Shown: in pieces, positions 61,747 to 64,000 of the stretch | How positions within the stretch are numbered: position 1 is the first letter of the stretch | Layout of the letters: each line of letters starts with the position of its first letter | Origin: Nitrincola salilacus | Lineage (GTDB): Bacteria > Pseudomonadota > Gammaproteobacteria > Pseudomonadales > Balneatricaceae | NCBI RefSeq assembly: GCF_046271865.1 | Contig: NZ_CP176580.1 | Location: 4,340,001-4,404,000, forward strand | DNA length: 64,000 nucleotides | Reading direction: 5' to 3' | Translations under genes and position numbers: made by a program | Notes under the pieces: generated by a model | Seen by the model: only the letters and a program-made list of their open reading frames with translations | The model's database searches: none | Told to the model about the DNA's origin: nothing

Positions 61747-64000
61747 TTCACTGCCTCCTGCTCATAGTCGTTACCTTCACCGTCCAGCCAGTCGATACGC
61801 TTCATCTTGCGCACGACGACAAACTCATCACGGTTGGAACCGACCGTACCGTAGTAATTGAAGCCATACGCCTGATGGGCATAGCCACCGATCATATGGG
61901 TAGGTTTCGGACAGACACGGGTCACCGAGTTATGGATACCGCCACGGGTACCGGTGATCTCGGAGCCGGGCACATTCACGATGCGCTCCTGAGCGTGGTA
62001 CATCATCACCATGCCGGGCATCACTCGCTGACTCACTACCGCACGTGCCGAGATGGCACCGTTGGTGTTGAACAGCTCGATCCAGTCGTTATCCTCAACG
62101 CCGATCTCTTTTGCATCATCCTCGCTCATCCAGACGATCGGGCCACCGCGTGAGAGTGTCAGCATCATCAGGTTATCGCTGTAGGTGCTATGGATACCCC
62201 ACTTCTGATGCGGTGTGATCCAGTTCAGCGCCTTCTCGGGATTACCGTTGGAGCGCTTGCCCAGCATCGGTGCCACCGCCTTGGTGTTGATCGGTGGACG
62301 ATACACCAGCAGGCTTTCGCCAAAGGCACGCATCCACTCATGATCCTGATAGAACTGCTGCCGTCCGGTCAGCGTGCGCCAGGGGATCAACTCATGCACA
62401 TTGGTGTAGCAGGCGTTGTAAGAAACATGCTCATCCTCAAGCCCCGACCAGGTCGGGCTGGAGATGATCTTGCGCGGTTGCGCCACAATATCGCGGAAGC
62501 GGATCTTCTCCTCAGCCTTGGGCCGCGCCAGATGCGTATGCTCCAGGCCGGTGATATCCGATAGCGCCTGCCAGGCTTTTACCGCCACCTGACCATTGGT
62601 TTCCGGCGCCAGCGTCAGTACCACTTCTGCGGCATCAATCGCGGTTTCAATTTTTGGCCGACCGATATTGCTGCCGGAGGTGTGCTTGTGATTCAGCTTA
62701 CCCAGCAGTGCCACTTCATCATCCGTGTTCCAGTTGATGCCCTTGCCACCATTGCCCAGTTTTTCAAGCGCAGGACCGAGCGAAGTAAAGCGGGCATAGG
62801 TCTCGGGATAGTTGCGCTCCACCGCCAGGAAGGCCGGAGCGGTTTTACCCGGGATCATCTCGCACTCGCCTTTTTTCCAGTCCTTCACATCCAGTGGCTG
62901 ACCCAGCTCGCCGGGAGAGTCATGCTGCAAGGACAGAGTGACCATATCGGTCTCGACACCCAGATGGCCTTCGCAGGCATCCGAGAAGGATTTTGCGATC
63001 CCCTTGTAGATATCCCAGTCGCTGCGCGCTTCCCAGGCGGGATCAGTGGCAGCAGTCAATGGATGGATGAACGGATGCATATCTGAGGTGTTCAGGTCAT
63101 CCTTCTCATACCAGGTCGCGGTCGGCAGCACGATGTCGGAGTAGAGACAGGTGGTCGACATGCGGAAATCCAGGGTCACCAGCAGATCCAGCTTGCCCTC
63201 TTTGACCTCCTTGTGCCATTTCACCTCTTCCGGCATGGCACCGCCCTCTTCACCCAGGTCCTTGCCCTGCAAACCGTGGCGTGTTCCCAGCAGATACTTG
63301 AGCATGTACTCATGCCCCTTGCCGGAAGAGCCAAGCAGGTTGGAACGCCAGATAAACAGGTTTCGCGGATAGTTCTGCGGTGCATCGGGATCTTCAGCGG
63401 CAAAGGCCAGCTCACCCGACTTGATCGCCTTGACCATATAATCCTGAGGCGCCAGACCGGCCGCTTTGGCCTGTGCAGCGATCCCCAGTGGATTGGTATT
63501 CATCTGTGGCGCAGAGGGCAACCAGCCCATCCGTTCGGCACGCACGTTGAAGTCAATCAGACTGCCCTTGTAGCGACTGGCATCGACCAGAGGCGACAGG
63601 ATCTCGCTGACTTCCAGCTTCTCATAACGCCACTGATCGGAGTGGGCATAGAAGAAGGAGGTGGAGTTCATATGGCGTGGCGGACGCTGCCAGTCGAGGG
63701 CAAACGCCAATGGCTGCCAGCCAGTCTGCGGGCGCAGTTTCTCCTGACCGACATAGTGCGCCCAGCCACCACCGCTCTGACCCACACAACCACACAGGAT
63801 CAGCATGTTGATCAGACCACGGTAGTTCATGTCCATGTGATACCAGTGGTTCATCCCGGCACCGACAATGATCATCGCCCGACCATTGGTCTTGTTCGCG
63901 GTATCGGCAAACTCACGCGCTATGCGGATCACGGTATCGCGTGGCACACCGGTAATCCCCTCCTGCCAGGCGGGTGTATAAGGTGCCACCTGATCAAAAT
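61743..64000 (-). CDS. narG: Respiratory nitrate reductase alpha subunit NarG (C-terminal part)
   Basis: About 752 codons of the catalytic subunit are present; the frame continues past the window edge (FDQVAPYTPAWQ...). Full-length NarG is about 1,240 residues, so the N-terminal 4Fe-4S and cofactor-binding part is missing. Visible hallmarks include VGAGMNHWYHMDMNYRGLINMLILCGCVGQSGGGWAHYVGQEKLRPQTGW and DFRMSTTCLYSDIVLPTATWYEKDDLNTSDMHPFIHPLTAATDPAWEARSDWDI. It reduces nitrate to nitrite on the cytoplasmic side. The upstream promoter is outside the window. Confidence 0.97.
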   Translation of the reverse strand, partial: FDQVAPYTPAWQEGITGVPRDTVIRIAREFADTANKTNGRAMIIVGAGMNHWYHMDMNYRGLINMLILCGCVGQSGGGWAHYVGQEKLRPQTGWQPLAFALDWQRPPRHMNSTSFFYAHSDQWRYEKLEVSEILSPLVDASRYKGSLIDFNVRAERMGWLPSAPQMNTNPLGIAAQAKAAGLAPQDYMVKAIKSGELAFAAEDPDAPQNYPRNLFIWRSNLLGSSGKGHEYMLKYLLGTRHGLQGKDLGEEGGAMPEEVKWHKEVKEGKLDLLVTLDFRMSTTCLYSDIVLPTATWYEKDDLNTSDMHPFIHPLTAATDPAWEARSDWDIYKGIAKSFSDACEGHLGVETDMVTLSLQHDSPGELGQPLDVKDWKKGECEMIPGKTAPAFLAVERNYPETYARFTSLGPALEKLGNGGKGINWNTDDEVALLGKLNHKHTSGSNIGRPKIETAIDAAEVVLTLAPETNGQVAVKAWQALSDITGLEHTHLARPKAEEKIRFRDIVAQPRKIISSPTWSGLEDEHVSYNACYTNVHELIPWRTLTGRQQFYQDHEWMRAFGESLLVYRPPINTKAVAPMLGKRSNGNPEKALNWITPHQKWGIHSTYSDNLMMLTLSRGGPIVWMSEDDAKEIGVEDNDWIELFNTNGAISARAVVSQRVMPGMVMMYHAQERIVNVPGSEITGTRGGIHNSVTRVCPKPTHMIGGYAHQAYGFNYYGTVGSNRDEFVVVRKMKRIDWLDGEGNDYEQEAVK

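Overview
The window looks like a chromosomal segment of a heterotrophic, facultatively denitrifying gammaproteobacterium. The best guess is a marine Oceanospirillales- or Pseudomonas-like lineage. The basis is gene content and order: a cyanide-insensitive type bd oxidase, a dimethylglycine catabolism cluster in the gene order known from Pseudomonas aeruginosa, a GbdR-like regulator, and narGHJI followed by a PpiC gene and molybdopterin genes. No rRNA, tRNA, CRISPR array, transposase or phage gene was seen. The genus is not fixed by anything I can read.

Layout. 1-5.7 kb: 5'-truncated view of a membrane histidine kinase, divergent from a bd-type quinol oxidase operon (small ORF, cydA/cioA, cydB/cioB, small ORF) with a perfect FNR/Anr box and two palindromic operators between them; then an SDR and a GNAT gene. 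5.7-13.2 kb (minus strand): a catabolic operon of Fe-alcohol dehydrogenase, aldehyde dehydrogenase, TRAP transporter (dctPQM) and quinone-linked D-lactate dehydrogenase, with a divergent LysR gene. 14.3-16.6 kb: a chemoreceptor, then a 215-bp imperfect second copy of the adh/LysR promoter region. 16.6-18.6 kb: a FIST (NosP-like) sensor overlapping a GGDEF cyclase. 18.7-21.5 kb: a lactonase-like amidohydrolase convergent with an enolase-superfamily enzyme and a class II aldolase. 21.7-23.3 kb: a YhcG-type nuclease gene and ridA.

23.5-31.3 kb (minus strand): the dimethylglycine operon (dipeptidase-like gene, DUF5943-like gene, dgcA, dgcB, etfA, etfB). 31.4-36.9 kb: a solitary solute-binding protein, a fused indolepyruvate ferredoxin oxidoreductase and its divergent LysR gene. 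37-39.2 kb: a large LemA/GIDE-like membrane protein. 39.4-47.1 kb: a DctB/DctD-like two-component pair, then a clear sigma-54 promoter with two upstream palindromes, driving a PhnD-PhnC-PhnE-PhnE transporter and a histidine phosphatase. 47.2-53 kb: a GbdR-like regulator, a LysR gene, a CobW-type metallochaperone, and the glutathione-dependent formaldehyde pathway (frmA, fghA). 52.9-53.5 kb: a decayed HigBA locus. 53.7-64 kb: moaA, a DGC-domain protein, a Crp/Fnr regulator, moeA, moaB, ppiC and narIJHG; narG runs off the right end.

How the parts fit. Demethylation of dimethylglycine yields formaldehyde, so the dgc cluster, the GbdR-like regulator and frmA/fghA form one logical unit spread over about 30 kb. 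The nitrate reductase needs molybdopterin guanine dinucleotide, which explains moaA, moaB and moeA beside it, and the Crp/Fnr gene is the obvious local regulator. The oxidase at the left end is a terminal oxidase suited to low oxygen or inhibitory conditions and carries its own FNR-type site. The most unusual items are the duplicated divergent promoter, the sigma-54-controlled phosphonate-type transporter operon, the dipeptidase-like protein that lacks key metal ligands, and an 11-bp repeat tract in the tail of moaB.
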